A stretch of DNA of 64,000 nt from Gemmatimonadota bacterium (GCA_009838645.1 VXRC01000014.1:1-64000); one strand, 5' to 3'; positions 8,851 to 17,633 are shown, counted from the stretch's first letter. The notes: generated from the sequence alone by a model not told the origin. Made by a program: numbers and translations.

Positions 8851-8879
8851 TGGACAAATCGTGGTTTTCGGCGTATATT
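8851..8879 (+). promoter_or_regulatory. Putative sigma-70 promoter of the cupin gene
   Basis: TGGACA (8851-8856), a 17-base spacer and TATATT (8874-8879) each match the consensus hexamers at five of six bases. The TATATT is followed by GTA, as in three other promoter regions here. It points towards the gene starting at 8994. Confidence 0.55.
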
Positions 8880-8993
8880 GTATCCAAGATAGATAAGATA
8901 TGCCATTTGGCTTAAATATGCAAGTTATAATCTCGACTTTCATGCGTACCAACCGGAATCCAAGACTGAATCGAAGCATCAAGGAGGCCATCG

Positions 8994-9542
8994 ATGACCA
9001 GGTACACCGTCGATGATTTTCTGGGAGACGCCCGGCGGATCGTGCGGGAAAACGGGATCAGGCACGGACTGGAATCGATCAGGAAGAACACCGAAAGGCT
9101 GCTGGACCAGTCCGACCTGCTGGAAACCTATGTGAACATGGACGAGTACGAAGGCCACACGGTGATCGGCCATGATCCCGAGACGGATATACACGTCATC
9201 GTCCACGGAGGTCGAAAGGGCGGCACTTCCCCGCCCCACGATCACGGTCCCTGCAGCGTGATCTACGGCAACTACACTGGGCATACCCTGATGCGGCGAT
9301 GGAATCGGCTGGACGATGGGGGATCGGAAGGACCTGCCCGTCTGGAGGTGGTCCGGGAGTACACCGTGGGCGCCGGGCAGGCGACCGCCTTCGCCGAGGG
9401 GGACATCCACTCCATCGACTATCCCGACGGCGCCTTTTTCGTCCGCGTAACCGTGGGGGACGTGGAAAAGCAGAAGACACGCCGCTTCGATCTCGAACGG
9501 GGCATCGTGGAGATCGACGATCGCGCGGCGCGCACCGGATAG
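8994..9542 (+). CDS. Cupin-fold metalloenzyme, cysteine-dioxygenase-like
   Basis: 182 residues. The central PPHDHGPCSVIYGN (residues 80-93) has the HxH metal pair of the cupin fold, and GDIHSIDY further on gives the third His. Size and layout resemble small thiol-dioxygenase-like or predicted metal-dependent double-stranded beta-helix enzymes. Such proteins oxidise cysteine, 3-mercaptopropionate or similar small molecules; the substrate here is unknown. AAGGAGG stands six bases before ATG. A fatty acid desaturase follows 77 bp downstream on the same strand. Confidence 0.75.
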   Translation: MTRYTVDDFLGDARRIVRENGIRHGLESIRKNTERLLDQSDLLETYVNMDEYEGHTVIGHDPETDIHVIVHGGRKGGTSPPHDHGPCSVIYGNYTGHTLMRRWNRLDDGGSEGPARLEVVREYTVGAGQATAFAEGDIHSIDYPDGAFFVRVTVGDVEKQKTRRFDLERGIVEIDDRAARTG

Positions 9543-9619
9543 GCGCCGCGACCCGTGGTGCGCGTCCAATCCATGGCGCCAGCTCGTTCTAGTCCACCGG
9601 ATCAGTCGTTTGTCGACCC

Positions 9620-10573
9620 ATGGCCACCCTCGAACAAAAAACCGGACAAGCCCCGGTAAAACCCACCGATATCGTTCCGCCCGACCGGCTGAACGAACTG
9701 TTGCGTCGACGCAACCTTCCGGGTTTCGTATTCCTGGCCGGGCATCTGGCGGCCACCTTGCTCACAGGTTACCTGGTGTCGCTCTCCCTGGGCACATGGT
9801 GGCTGGCACCGGCCTTGCTGGTCCATGGCGCCGTCGTGGTGCACTGGTTCGCGCCTTTCCATGAATGCTCCCACGGTACGGCCTTCAGAACCACGGCGAT
9901 GAACCGGATCGTCGGCTGGATCACCGGCACCGGACTGTTTCTCATCCCCGCGTACTTTCGCTACGAGCACCTGGCTCATCACTCCCACACGCAGATCACG
10001 GGGGACGATCCCGAGATGATCCCCATGGCGGAAAGCCTGGGCGGCTATCTCTGGTACGCGACGGGCATTCCCTATTTCTACAGCAACCTGACCGCCCTGG
10101 CGCGGATGCTCTTCGGGCGGTTCAACGCGGTCGAGCGCAAGTTTCTGCCGGGACGAGCACGTGGAAACGTGGTGTTGGAGGCCTGGAGCATGGTCCTGGC
10201 CTACGGCGCGCTGGCAGCCGTATCGATCTGGTTCGACACGATGGCCGTGGTCCTGTTCTGGCTGGCGCCCCGTTTCCTGGGCGAGCCCGTCATGCGTCTC
10301 ATCCGCATGTCCGAGCACACGGGCTGCCCCCGCGTCCGCCATATCCTGCTCAACACCCGGACCGTGCTGACCATCCCCCTGGTCCGGTGGCTGAACTGGA
10401 ACAACGCGTACCACGCCGAACACCACGCTATCCCGACTGTACCCTTCCACGCCCTGGGCGACCTGCACAGAGTCATGGGCCCCCACTTCGAAGAAGTACG
10501 GCCGGGATACGTGAATACGCAGATGCACCTGATGGCAAACGGAATGAAGAACAGCGCCGCGAAGAGCGGCTGA
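9620..10573 (+). CDS. Membrane fatty acid desaturase family protein
   Basis: 317 residues with the three His boxes of the membrane di-iron desaturase/hydroxylase superfamily: HECSH (81-85), HLAHH (117-121) and HAEHH near residue 270. Hydrophobic segments lie at about 35-75, 95-112 and in the 190-230 region. Members introduce double bonds or hydroxyls into acyl chains, carotenoids or sphingolipids, using O2. The regiochemistry cannot be predicted. No strong ribosome site precedes ATG 9620. Confidence 0.85.
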   Translation: MATLEQKTGQAPVKPTDIVPPDRLNELLRRRNLPGFVFLAGHLAATLLTGYLVSLSLGTWWLAPALLVHGAVVVHWFAPFHECSHGTAFRTTAMNRIVGWITGTGLFLIPAYFRYEHLAHHSHTQITGDDPEMIPMAESLGGYLWYATGIPYFYSNLTALARMLFGRFNAVERKFLPGRARGNVVLEAWSMVLAYGALAAVSIWFDTMAVVLFWLAPRFLGEPVMRLIRMSEHTGCPRVRHILLNTRTVLTIPLVRWLNWNNAYHAEHHAIPTVPFHALGDLHRVMGPHFEEVRPGYVNTQMHLMANGMKNSAAKSG

Positions 10574-10711
10574 CCGGCAAGCACGACGGAGATCCGGTAC
10601 GAAGGGCGGCGGACCGACGTGTAGAGCGGCTGACCGGTGGCTAGCCGTCGACCGGTTCCGGGGAATCCTCTTTGGGCGGCAGAGGGCCAGCCGACAACAG
10701 GTCCGGAGGGC

Positions 10712-11080
10712 TCACTTGGGCGGCACGACGCACAGGAACCCGAGCGGTTCCTCGCCGACACTCTCGAACTGGTGCTGTTCGTTGGGGGCGATGTACACCA
10801 CGTCGCCCGGTCCCACGTCGTGCACGTCCCACCCGATAAGCACTTTCGCCCGTCCCCGGAGGATGTATATGCCGTGGTCGTGGGGATGTCGGTCGAAGGA
10901 AGATTGCCCGCCCGGTTCGATTTCGAAGTATCGGACGGAGAAATTGTTCGCCCCGTCGTCGGGACCGATGACTACACGCACCGATCCGCCCACCGCCCCG
11001 CCCTTGCTGTAGGGCTGCTTCTCCACGCCGGACCAGTCGTTCGCTCCTTGCTGTCCCTGGTGCTTATGGACGACACCCAT
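10712..11080 (-). CDS. Small single-domain cupin
   Basis: 122 residues. FDRHPHDHGIYILRGRAKV carries the HxH...E-like metal motif of cupin motif 1, and GDVVYIAPNEQHQFES is cupin motif 2 with its His. Proteins of this size are often sugar isomerases, dioxygenases or ligand sensors; the role is unknown. GAGAGG is upstream of ATG 11080. It is convergent with the desaturase and 46 bp downstream of the di-iron protein gene on the same strand. Confidence 0.8.
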   Translation of the reverse strand: MGVVHKHQGQQGANDWSGVEKQPYSKGGAVGGSVRVVIGPDDGANNFSVRYFEIEPGGQSSFDRHPHDHGIYILRGRAKVLIGWDVHDVGPGDVVYIAPNEQHQFESVGEEPLGFLCVVPPK

Positions 11081-11126
11081 TTCAAGCCTCTCCCCAAAAC
11101 GGCCTATTCACGATTAAGTGAATGCG

Positions 11127-12257
11127 CTACATGAAGTTCCGTACGCCGCTGCCGTGCAGCTCCGATATGCGTTCGGCATCCTGGCGTTCGAAGCCGATGG
11201 CCACGAGTTCGCGTACCCGTTTGCGGTGCATTTCCTCGTAGAGACCCATGACCGCGTCCCGCCCCCGTGCCAGTTGCTCCGGGTGCGAGCCGCCGCCGGC
11301 CAGTGTCATCATGGCTTTCAGTACGAAGGGGCTGGACCCGGAAGCCTGTTGGAGGAACAGTGTCCGTTCCTCGGCAGCCCGCATCAGATCGTCCTTTATC
11401 GACGGGTCCTGCTCTATGTGGTAGGCGAAATGGGATATGCCGTACCCGACGTGCCGGCCCTCGTCCTGGCGCGCCAGCTTGAAGGTCCGGGCGGTCACCG
11501 GGTCGGGCGCGACCTGCTCCAGGAACATGAGGAGTTCCATGAAGGTCCCCTCGCCCAGGACGTGCATGAGAAAGGAACCGTTCGAGTAGTCGTCCTGCGC
11601 GAGCAGGCTGCGCAGGGACCATTCGGTCGCGGCCGAGACGTACTGCAGGCCGCCGCCGTTGGCGAGGGCGCGCTTGGTGAATACCTCCGCGTGACGGGCC
11701 TCGTCCATGACCTGCGTGGCCAGGAAGAGGACCACTTCGGAAAACTGGGGATCGATGCGGTTCATGAACTTGGCGGGCAGGTACATGGCCAGGTATTCGT
11801 TCTGGATCAGGAAGGTCATGACCTGGCACACCGCCTGCTCCAGGTCGTCCGGCAGCACGGGCAGGTCATCCCACGGGATGTCCGACGTGGCGTCCCACTG
11901 CCCCGCCTTGCCCTGCTCGTACAGATCCGCGATGTTATCGGCCCATACCAGCTTCTTTTCCCGGATGGCGAATCCGAAATCGGGCGTCCCGGGATCGACG
12001 ACCGAACCCCGCTGCGCCAGGCCGTGCCCGTCGAATGCCACTTCCGGCACTTCGCCCGCCCTGCCGACCTGGCAGTCCCGCATGAGGATGCCTCGGCCGT
12101 CCGCGGGTTTCACGCGGATGCCCCGGTCGGGTTCGCCCCAATCGGATGTATCGGGCAGAGGTATGGCGAAGTCGTCAGAATTGAGCTCGTCAGACTTGAG
12201 CTCGTCAGACCTGGATTCTTCGGACATGGGGTCTTCGGACTTGTTGTTCTCGGACAT
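11127..12257 (-). CDS. Ferritin-like di-iron protein (R2-like/AurF-like oxygenase candidate)
   Basis: 376 residues. The core looks like a four-helix di-iron fold: QNEYLAMYLPAKF, DEARHAEVF, EGTFMELLMFLEQ and DEGRHVGYG together supply two E...ExxH pairs. This pattern is shared by ribonucleotide reductase R2-like ligand-binding oxidases and N-oxygenases. The reaction is unknown. The N-terminus is unusual: it is built of five-residue repeats (SENNK, SEDPM, SEESR, SDELK, SDELN), matched by a 15-bp DNA repeat at 12181-12255. ATG at 12227 is an alternative start within this repeat. Confidence 0.75.
   Translation of the reverse strand: MSENNKSEDPMSEESRSDELKSDELNSDDFAIPLPDTSDWGEPDRGIRVKPADGRGILMRDCQVGRAGEVPEVAFDGHGLAQRGSVVDPGTPDFGFAIREKKLVWADNIADLYEQGKAGQWDATSDIPWDDLPVLPDDLEQAVCQVMTFLIQNEYLAMYLPAKFMNRIDPQFSEVVLFLATQVMDEARHAEVFTKRALANGGGLQYVSAATEWSLRSLLAQDDYSNGSFLMHVLGEGTFMELLMFLEQVAPDPVTARTFKLARQDEGRHVGYGISHFAYHIEQDPSIKDDLMRAAEERTLFLQQASGSSPFVLKAMMTLAGGGSHPEQLARGRDAVMGLYEEMHRKRVRELVAIGFERQDAERISELHGSGVRNFM
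12181..12255. repeat. 15-bp degenerate tandem repeat encoding an acidic pentapeptide tract
   Basis: Five units of 15 bp; the first two are exact (TTGAGCTCGTCAGAC at 12181 and 12196), the rest keep the terminal TCGGAC. On the minus strand they encode the N-terminal Ser-Asp/Glu-rich repeats of the ferritin-like protein. Confidence 0.9.
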
Positions 12258-12287
12258 GTTCAGACCTGTTCCAGAGCGAGAATTGAC

Positions 12288-12316
12288 TTAACTTAGCAGC
12301 GATCGCCGGGTATATG
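12288..12316 (+). promoter_or_regulatory. Possible promoter of the CLC gene
   Basis: TTAACT (12288-12293), 17 bases and TATATG (12311-12316) each match consensus at four of six positions. They lie about 55 bases before ATG 12370 in the short divergent intergenic region. Weak by itself. Confidence 0.35.
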
Positions 12317-12369
12317 TATGATACTGGGTTTGCCGGTCGATGACAAGATGAAGGTGGGAAGGACGATTC

Positions 12370-14526
12370 ATGAATCTGTCGAGGCTTCGGGTGTTTCGCC
12401 TCTGGCGCGTAATGGCACGGCGTTTCAGGCAACGCCTGCACGCCAATATCGAACGTATGCGGACAACCGACCAGGTCTTCATGATCAGCGCCGCGGTACT
12501 TATTGGCGTGCTGGGGGCGGGAGGAGCCATCGCATTCCGCGAGCTGATCATGTTCATCGAGTCCGTGGCCTGGGGCGGCGGATTGTACGATCGTGTTTCA
12601 CTCACTACGCTGGCGGTGCTCACAGTACCCACGGCTGGGGGGCTGATCGTCGGCGTCCTGATCTACTTCAGCACCCGGGAAGCTCGCGGACTCCCCGATG
12701 TCATGGAGGCCGTGGCTCTTCGCGGTGGGCGCATAAGGCCCCGGGTCGCCGTGGAGACCTCGCTCGCCACCGCCATCAGCATAGGCACCGGGTTGTCGGT
12801 GGGCCGCGAGGGGCCCATCGCCCAGATCGACGCCGCCATCGGCTCCACCTTCGGCCGGCTGACGCACGTCAACGTCCATCGCATGCGGACCTTCGTGGGC
12901 TGCGGCGCGGCCGCGGGCATAGCGGCGACCTTCAACACGCCGATCGCCGGCGCGCTGTTCTCCCTCGAAGTCATCCTGGGCAATTTCTCCTTCAGCCGGT
13001 TCAGTCCCATCGTGATCTCCTCGGTGGTGGCTACCGCCATTTCCCGTCATTTTCTGGGTAACCAGCCGGCCATCATCGTGCCCCCGCACGGTGTGAACCA
13101 CCCGCTCGAGTTCGTTCTGTATGCCGTACTGGGCATTCTGGCCGCCATCGTGGGCACCCTCTTCGTCCGTGCGCTTTACGGCGTAGAAGACCTCTACGGA
13201 AAGGTGCCGCTTCCGGATTACCTGAAGCCCATGACCGGAGGTCTGCTCGTCGGCGCCCTGGCCCTGCTCTATCCCCAGATCCTCGGCGTGGGATACGAGA
13301 CCATGGACCGGGCATTGTTCTCCGAACTGGAATGGCAGTTCCTGCTCATCCTGGTCTTCATCAAAATCGCCGCCACGTCCTTCTCCCTGGGATCGGGCGG
13401 CTCGGGCGGCGTGATCGCCCCTTCCCTGTTCGTCGGCTGCATGCTGGGCGGCGCTTTCGGCGCGCTGGTCAACCATCTGCTTCCCGGTACGAGCGCCACC
13501 GACGGCGCGTACGCCCTGGTGGCCATGGGCGCGCTGGTGTCTTCGACCATCCGGACCCCCATGACGTCGATTCTGATGATCTTCGAAATGACCGGTAATT
13601 ACGAGTTGATCCTGCCGCTGGCGATCTCCGTCATCGTCAGTACGGCGCTGTCCGCTTACCTGCTCAAGCCTTCGGTTTACACCTTGCGCCTCCTCAGAAG
13701 AAACGTGGACCTGGAAAAGGGCCAGGAGACGAACATCCTCAGATCGCTGAACGTAGGGCAGGCCCGGGTGACTTCATTCGAGACGATACCTCCCCAGGCG
13801 CCGCTCGACGACCTGATGTCCCGCCTGGCCGAGAGTACGGACACGGAGTTTTACATCACCGACGATGAGGAGCGTTACCAGGGAACGGTCACCTTCGACC
13901 GCATCCGCAGTCTCGTCGCGTACGGCGAGGATCTCGAAGGCGTCATCGTAGCCCACGACATCGCCCAGTTCGACCTGCCGACGGTCAACGACGGCGACAC
14001 GCTGGACCGGGTCATGCTGCTGTTCGGCCGGCACCAGGTAAACGCCTTCCCTGTAGTCAAGCCGGACTCGGGCCGCCTTGTCGGCGTTATCAGCCGCGAG
14101 CACGTCATGGACGCCTACAACCGGGAGACGGCCAGACGGGACCTGGCCGGTGAATTCGCGAGCATGGTCGACACGTTGAGCGGTGGACAGGTCGTGCAAC
14201 TTGGGGACGACTACGCCATGGTGGAAATCCATGCGCCCCGGCGGTTCATAGGAAGCAGCATCCGGCGCCTTCAGATCCGCAGCCGGCACGGGGTACAGAT
14301 CCTGCTCATCAGGAAACGGGAGCACCGGGACAGCCAGGCGAACCACGTCGGACCGGCGCATCGGGCCTGCCAGGCGAACCGGAGCGGCAAGGCGAACCCG
14401 GCAGACCACGCGGACCAGGCCGGCCGGGCGCACTTCGTTCCGACGCCGGACTATGTGATCCAGGAGGAAGACGTCCTGCTCGTCGCCGGAGAGCGCGATC
14501 GCATAGACCGTATCGTCCACCTGTAA
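12370..14526 (+). CDS. CLC-type chloride channel/transporter with CBS pair and RCK-C-like domain
   Basis: 718 residues. The CLC membrane domain (about 35-445) has the gating-glutamate motif GREGP (145-149, Glu147) and GSGGSGGVIAPSLF. Two CBS repeats follow (about 470-590), then a TrkA-C/RCK-C-like regulatory domain (about 610-718). The serine-filter motif GSGIP of E. coli ClcA appears as ARGLP, and the internal proton glutamate (Glu203) appears replaced by Val in LFSLEVILGNF; both come from my own alignment. The C-terminal domain is split by a ~35-residue low-complexity insert (bases 14331-14430). It should conduct or exchange chloride across the inner membrane under nucleotide control. Confidence 0.9.
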   Translation: MNLSRLRVFRLWRVMARRFRQRLHANIERMRTTDQVFMISAAVLIGVLGAGGAIAFRELIMFIESVAWGGGLYDRVSLTTLAVLTVPTAGGLIVGVLIYFSTREARGLPDVMEAVALRGGRIRPRVAVETSLATAISIGTGLSVGREGPIAQIDAAIGSTFGRLTHVNVHRMRTFVGCGAAAGIAATFNTPIAGALFSLEVILGNFSFSRFSPIVISSVVATAISRHFLGNQPAIIVPPHGVNHPLEFVLYAVLGILAAIVGTLFVRALYGVEDLYGKVPLPDYLKPMTGGLLVGALALLYPQILGVGYETMDRALFSELEWQFLLILVFIKIAATSFSLGSGGSGGVIAPSLFVGCMLGGAFGALVNHLLPGTSATDGAYALVAMGALVSSTIRTPMTSILMIFEMTGNYELILPLAISVIVSTALSAYLLKPSVYTLRLLRRNVDLEKGQETNILRSLNVGQARVTSFETIPPQAPLDDLMSRLAESTDTEFYITDDEERYQGTVTFDRIRSLVAYGEDLEGVIVAHDIAQFDLPTVNDGDTLDRVMLLFGRHQVNAFPVVKPDSGRLVGVISREHVMDAYNRETARRDLAGEFASMVDTLSGGQVVQLGDDYAMVEIHAPRRFIGSSIRRLQIRSRHGVQILLIRKREHRDSQANHVGPAHRACQANRSGKANPADHADQAGRAHFVPTPDYVIQEEDVLLVAGERDRIDRIVHL
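14331..14430. repeat. Degenerate GC-rich repeat inserted in the CLC C-terminal domain
   Basis: Recurring CAGGCGAAC/GACCAGGCCGG-type units encode an Ala/Asn/His/Gly-rich segment that interrupts the RCK-C-like fold between RKRE and FVPTPDYV. The frame is kept. Confidence 0.65.
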
Positions 14527-14548
14527 TGTTTAGTAGCCAAATGTTTAG

Positions 14549-14576
14549 TTGACATCGTACTGTTACATCCTATAAT
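14549..14576 (+). promoter_or_regulatory. Near-perfect sigma-70 promoter of the barrel-protein pair
   Basis: TTGACA (14549-14554) and TATAAT (14571-14576) are both exact consensus hexamers with a 16-base spacer. Transcription would begin near 14583, giving a ~70-base leader before ATG 14654. It is the strongest promoter I can see in the window. Confidence 0.85.
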
Positions 14577-14653
14577 ACGAATCGCGCAGTCGCGCTGAAT
14601 CGTTAACATCAAGAGGTTCCTTTTCTGCCACATCACATCACGGGAGCGTGAAA

Positions 14654-15727
14654 ATGGGTACCTTTATGTTACGCAGATTTCCCGCCTGGCTGGCGGTCCT
14701 GATGCTCACGGCCTTCCCGGCCGCCGCGCAGGAGAACGGAAACTCGGCCGTTTCCGGTCTGGTCGAAATCTCGGGGTTCGTAGACGCCAGCTACACCTAT
14801 TCCAATCTCGATGATTCGAATACCTTCGGCCTCGATCAGGTGGAGATCGATCTGTCGAGGAACCTGGGCGATATCGGCTCGTTGCGCGCGGACCTGGAAT
14901 GGGTGAGCGACGGCGAAGGCGGGTTCACCCTCGACGCGGAGCAGGGGTATGTGACTCTGGATCTCGGCATGGGCCGCGGGGAGGGGAACTACCCGACACT
15001 GACCTTCGGTAAATTCAACGCGCCCATCGGGTTCGAGCTTCTGGACGCCCCGGACATGTACCAGTACTCCCACGCACTGGTCTTCGATAATGGATTGCCC
15101 ACCAATCTGACCGGCGCCATGCTGTCCATGGATCTGGGCGGCGGCATCGACGTGGTGGTCCACCTGTCCAACGGATGGGACCAGAATGTCGACGCGAATA
15201 CCAACAAGATGATCGGCGGCAGACTCGGCTACAGCCACGATGAAATAGGCGGGATCGGCTTCTCGGCGATGCGCGGCGACGAAGAGGGGCTGGTCGGCAA
15301 TCTGACCGTCTACGACGTCGACCTGACCCTGACGCCGGCGCCCGGACTCATCATCGGCGGGGAGTACAACAACGGCAGGACGGAGCTGGATGAAGTTAAC
15401 GTAGAAAACAGCTGGAACGGCTACATGGTGATGGCACACTACAGTCTTACCGACGTCATGGGGTTGACGGGCCGGTACGACTACTTCAGCCGGGAAATTT
15501 CGCAGGTTGCGGCACGCCGCAGCGGAACGCAGGATCATCCGCGCAGCCTGGACGTGACCCAGCAGGCCCTTACCATCGCCCCGACGTTCGCGCTGACTGA
15601 CGGCCTCGGGTTCCTCATGGAACTCCGCCGGGATTTCTCCGACGAAGCGATCTTCTACAATTCGGAATCAGGTAAATCGGAGGAATCGATGGTCAATTTC
15701 GCCTTCGAGATGACCTATTCGTTCTGA
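14654..15727 (+). CDS. Outer-membrane beta-barrel porin-like protein, copy 1
   Basis: 357 residues. A signal peptide ends at AAAQE. The mature protein is made of alternating beta strands with Gly/Asp turns (EISGFVDASYTY, LTFGKFNAPIGFELLD, TLTPAPGLIIGGEYN) and ends in TYSF, the C-terminal Phe typical of barrels handled by the BAM complex. It resembles OmpL-like putative porin family 2. It probably forms a diffusion pore. GGGAG sits seven bases before ATG 14654, as in the second copy; a GTG two codons upstream is less likely. A close paralogue follows 48 bases downstream. Confidence 0.85.
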   Translation: MGTFMLRRFPAWLAVLMLTAFPAAAQENGNSAVSGLVEISGFVDASYTYSNLDDSNTFGLDQVEIDLSRNLGDIGSLRADLEWVSDGEGGFTLDAEQGYVTLDLGMGRGEGNYPTLTFGKFNAPIGFELLDAPDMYQYSHALVFDNGLPTNLTGAMLSMDLGGGIDVVVHLSNGWDQNVDANTNKMIGGRLGYSHDEIGGIGFSAMRGDEEGLVGNLTVYDVDLTLTPAPGLIIGGEYNNGRTELDEVNVENSWNGYMVMAHYSLTDVMGLTGRYDYFSREISQVAARRSGTQDHPRSLDVTQQALTIAPTFALTDGLGFLMELRRDFSDEAIFYNSESGKSEESMVNFAFEMTYSF

Positions 15728-15775
15728 GTCGAACCTGATCCGTAAGTTTTACCATCACACCATGGGAGCGCGTAT

Positions 15776-16873
15776 ATGGGTACCTTCTTGTTACGAGGAA
15801 TCCCCGCCTTGCAGGCGGTCCTGATACTCGCCGCCTTCCCGGCCGCCGCGCAGGAGAATGAAGATTCGGCCGTTTCCGGCCTGGTCGAAATCTCGGGATT
15901 CGTAGACGCCAGCTACACCTACAACAATCTCGATGATTCGAATACCTTCGGCCTCGACCAGGTGGAGATCGATTTGTCGAGAAACCTGGGCGATATCGGC
16001 TCGTTGCGCGCGGATCTGGAGTGGGTGAGTGACGGCGAGGGCGGGTTCACCCTCGACGCGGAGCAGGGGTACGTCACCCTCGATCTAGGGTTGGGCCGCG
16101 GGGAGGGGAACTACCCGATCCTGACCTTCGGGAAGTTCAACGCGCCCATAGGGTTCGAACTTCTGGACGCCCCGGACATGTACCAGTACTCCCACTCGCT
16201 GGTCTTCAACAATGGATTGCCCACCAATCTGACTGGTGCCATGCTGGCCATGGACCTTGGCGACGGCATTGATGTGGTGGTACATCTTACGAACGGTTGG
16301 GACCAGAACGTCGACACGAATTCCAACAAGATGTTCGGCGGCAGATTCGGTTACCGCCACGAGGATGTGGTCGGGATCGGCTTCTCGGCGATGCACGGCG
16401 ACGAAGAGGTAACGGTCTTGAATTCGTCCGTCGAGAATCCGGTCAGCAATCTGACCGTCTACGACATCGACCTTACCCTGACGCCGGCGCCCGGACTCAT
16501 CATCGGCGGGGAGTACAACTACGGCAAAAGAGAACTGGATTTCTGGGACTCAGAAACCAAGTGGAACGGCTACATGGTCATGGCGCACTATAGTCTTACC
16601 GACGTCATGGGATTGACGGGCAGGTACGACTACTTCAACACCAGCACCAGAACCGTCACCTCCTCCGCTCCCGGTTTGGATCATACATTCGAATCGGATG
16701 ACACCCTGCAGGCCCTCACCATCGCCCCGACCTTCGCGCTGACCGACGGCCTGGGGTTCCTCATGGAACTCCGCCGGGATTTCTCGGACGATGCGATATA
16801 CGGGGATCCGGATGAAGGCGAGCAGGAAAAGTCGGTGGTCAACTTCGCCTTCGAGATGACCTATTCGTTCTGA
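15776..16873 (+). CDS. Outer-membrane beta-barrel porin-like protein, copy 2
   Basis: 365 residues, a tandem duplicate of the preceding gene. The two are nearly identical over about the first 190 mature residues and at the C-terminus, and differ mainly in loops: this copy has an extra ~8-residue stretch around EEVTVLNSSVENPVSN and different residues around the late strands (NTSTRTVTSSAPG). The ribosome site is duplicated too (GGGAG, seven bases, ATG). No separate promoter is evident in the 48-base gap, so both are probably transcribed from the promoter at 14549. Confidence 0.85.
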   Translation: MGTFLLRGIPALQAVLILAAFPAAAQENEDSAVSGLVEISGFVDASYTYNNLDDSNTFGLDQVEIDLSRNLGDIGSLRADLEWVSDGEGGFTLDAEQGYVTLDLGLGRGEGNYPILTFGKFNAPIGFELLDAPDMYQYSHSLVFNNGLPTNLTGAMLAMDLGDGIDVVVHLTNGWDQNVDTNSNKMFGGRFGYRHEDVVGIGFSAMHGDEEVTVLNSSVENPVSNLTVYDIDLTLTPAPGLIIGGEYNYGKRELDFWDSETKWNGYMVMAHYSLTDVMGLTGRYDYFNTSTRTVTSSAPGLDHTFESDDTLQALTIAPTFALTDGLGFLMELRRDFSDDAIYGDPDEGEQEKSVVNFAFEMTYSF

Positions 16874-16962
16874 TCCAGGCGACTCCCCGGAACGGCCGAT
16901 CCACCTGGGCCGCCCGGACCGCCTTGGCCGCCCGGCCTGAACGAGACGACCCCCGGTCCAGG

Positions 16963-17595
16963 TCAGTACAGATCGGCTTCGCCGGCGCTCGCCCGCAGGA
17001 TTTCAGGCTCGTCACCCGTCAGATCAACCACCGTGGACGGCTCCGGAACAATGACGCCGCCGTCCACGATGACGTCCACGACCTTGCCGTACCGGGCCGC
17101 GATAGAATCGGCGTCGTTCATATCGCTTCCGTTAGCTGAGGCCTCGATACCGGAAGGCGCGATGCTGGTACTCAGCACGGGCCGGCCGAGCGCCTGCACG
17201 ATTTCGAGGCATATCCGGTTGTCCGGCACCCGGATTCCCACCGTACGCCGCTTGCCGATCATGAACTTCGGCACGTCTCTCGAAGCTTCCAGAATGAAGG
17301 TGTAGGGGCCGGGGAGCAGCCGATTCATCATGCGATAGGCCGCGTTGGAGATGTTCTTCGCGTACCGGGCGAGATCCTTCAGATCCGAACATACGAAACT
17401 GAGCGGCTTCCCGGCGGGGGCCTGCTTGATCTGGTAGATCCGGTTGATGGCCTTGCGGTTGAAGATATCGCAGCCCAGTCCATAGACCGTGTCGGTCGGA
17501 TACACGATCACGCCACCCCGGTGCAGCGCTTCGACGACCCGGTCGACGTGCCGCTTCTGGGGATGTTCAGGATGGAGTTGAAGGATAGCGGCCAT
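16963..17595 (-). CDS. L-threonylcarbamoyladenylate synthase (YrdC/Sua5 family)
   Basis: 210 residues. It catalyses formation of threonylcarbamoyl-AMP from threonine, bicarbonate and ATP, the first step of the tRNA t6A37 modification, in the cytoplasm. The YrdC fold is shown by GGVIVYPTDTVYGLGCD (28-44), KQAPAGKPLSFVC, LLPGPYTFIL and TVGIRVPDN. At 210 residues it is the short form, without the Sua5 C-terminal domain. The start has no Shine-Dalgarno: the 14-bp repeat 17597-17633 fills the space between it and the upstream threonine aldolase, 20 bases away. Confidence 0.9.
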   Translation of the reverse strand: MAAILQLHPEHPQKRHVDRVVEALHRGGVIVYPTDTVYGLGCDIFNRKAINRIYQIKQAPAGKPLSFVCSDLKDLARYAKNISNAAYRMMNRLLPGPYTFILEASRDVPKFMIGKRRTVGIRVPDNRICLEIVQALGRPVLSTSIAPSGIEASANGSDMNDADSIAARYGKVVDVIVDGGVIVPEPSTVVDLTGDEPEILRASAGEADLY

Positions 17596-17596
17596 G

Positions 17597-17633
17597 GCGG
17601 GTCAGGAAACGCGGGTCAGGAAACGCGGGTCAG
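17597..17633. repeat. 14-bp tandem repeat, 2.6 copies, spanning an operon junction
   Basis: GCGGGTCAGGAAAC at 17597 and 17611 and a partial copy at 17625-17633. The tract covers the end of the threonine aldolase gene and the space where the ribosome site of the YrdC gene should be. Confidence 0.9.
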
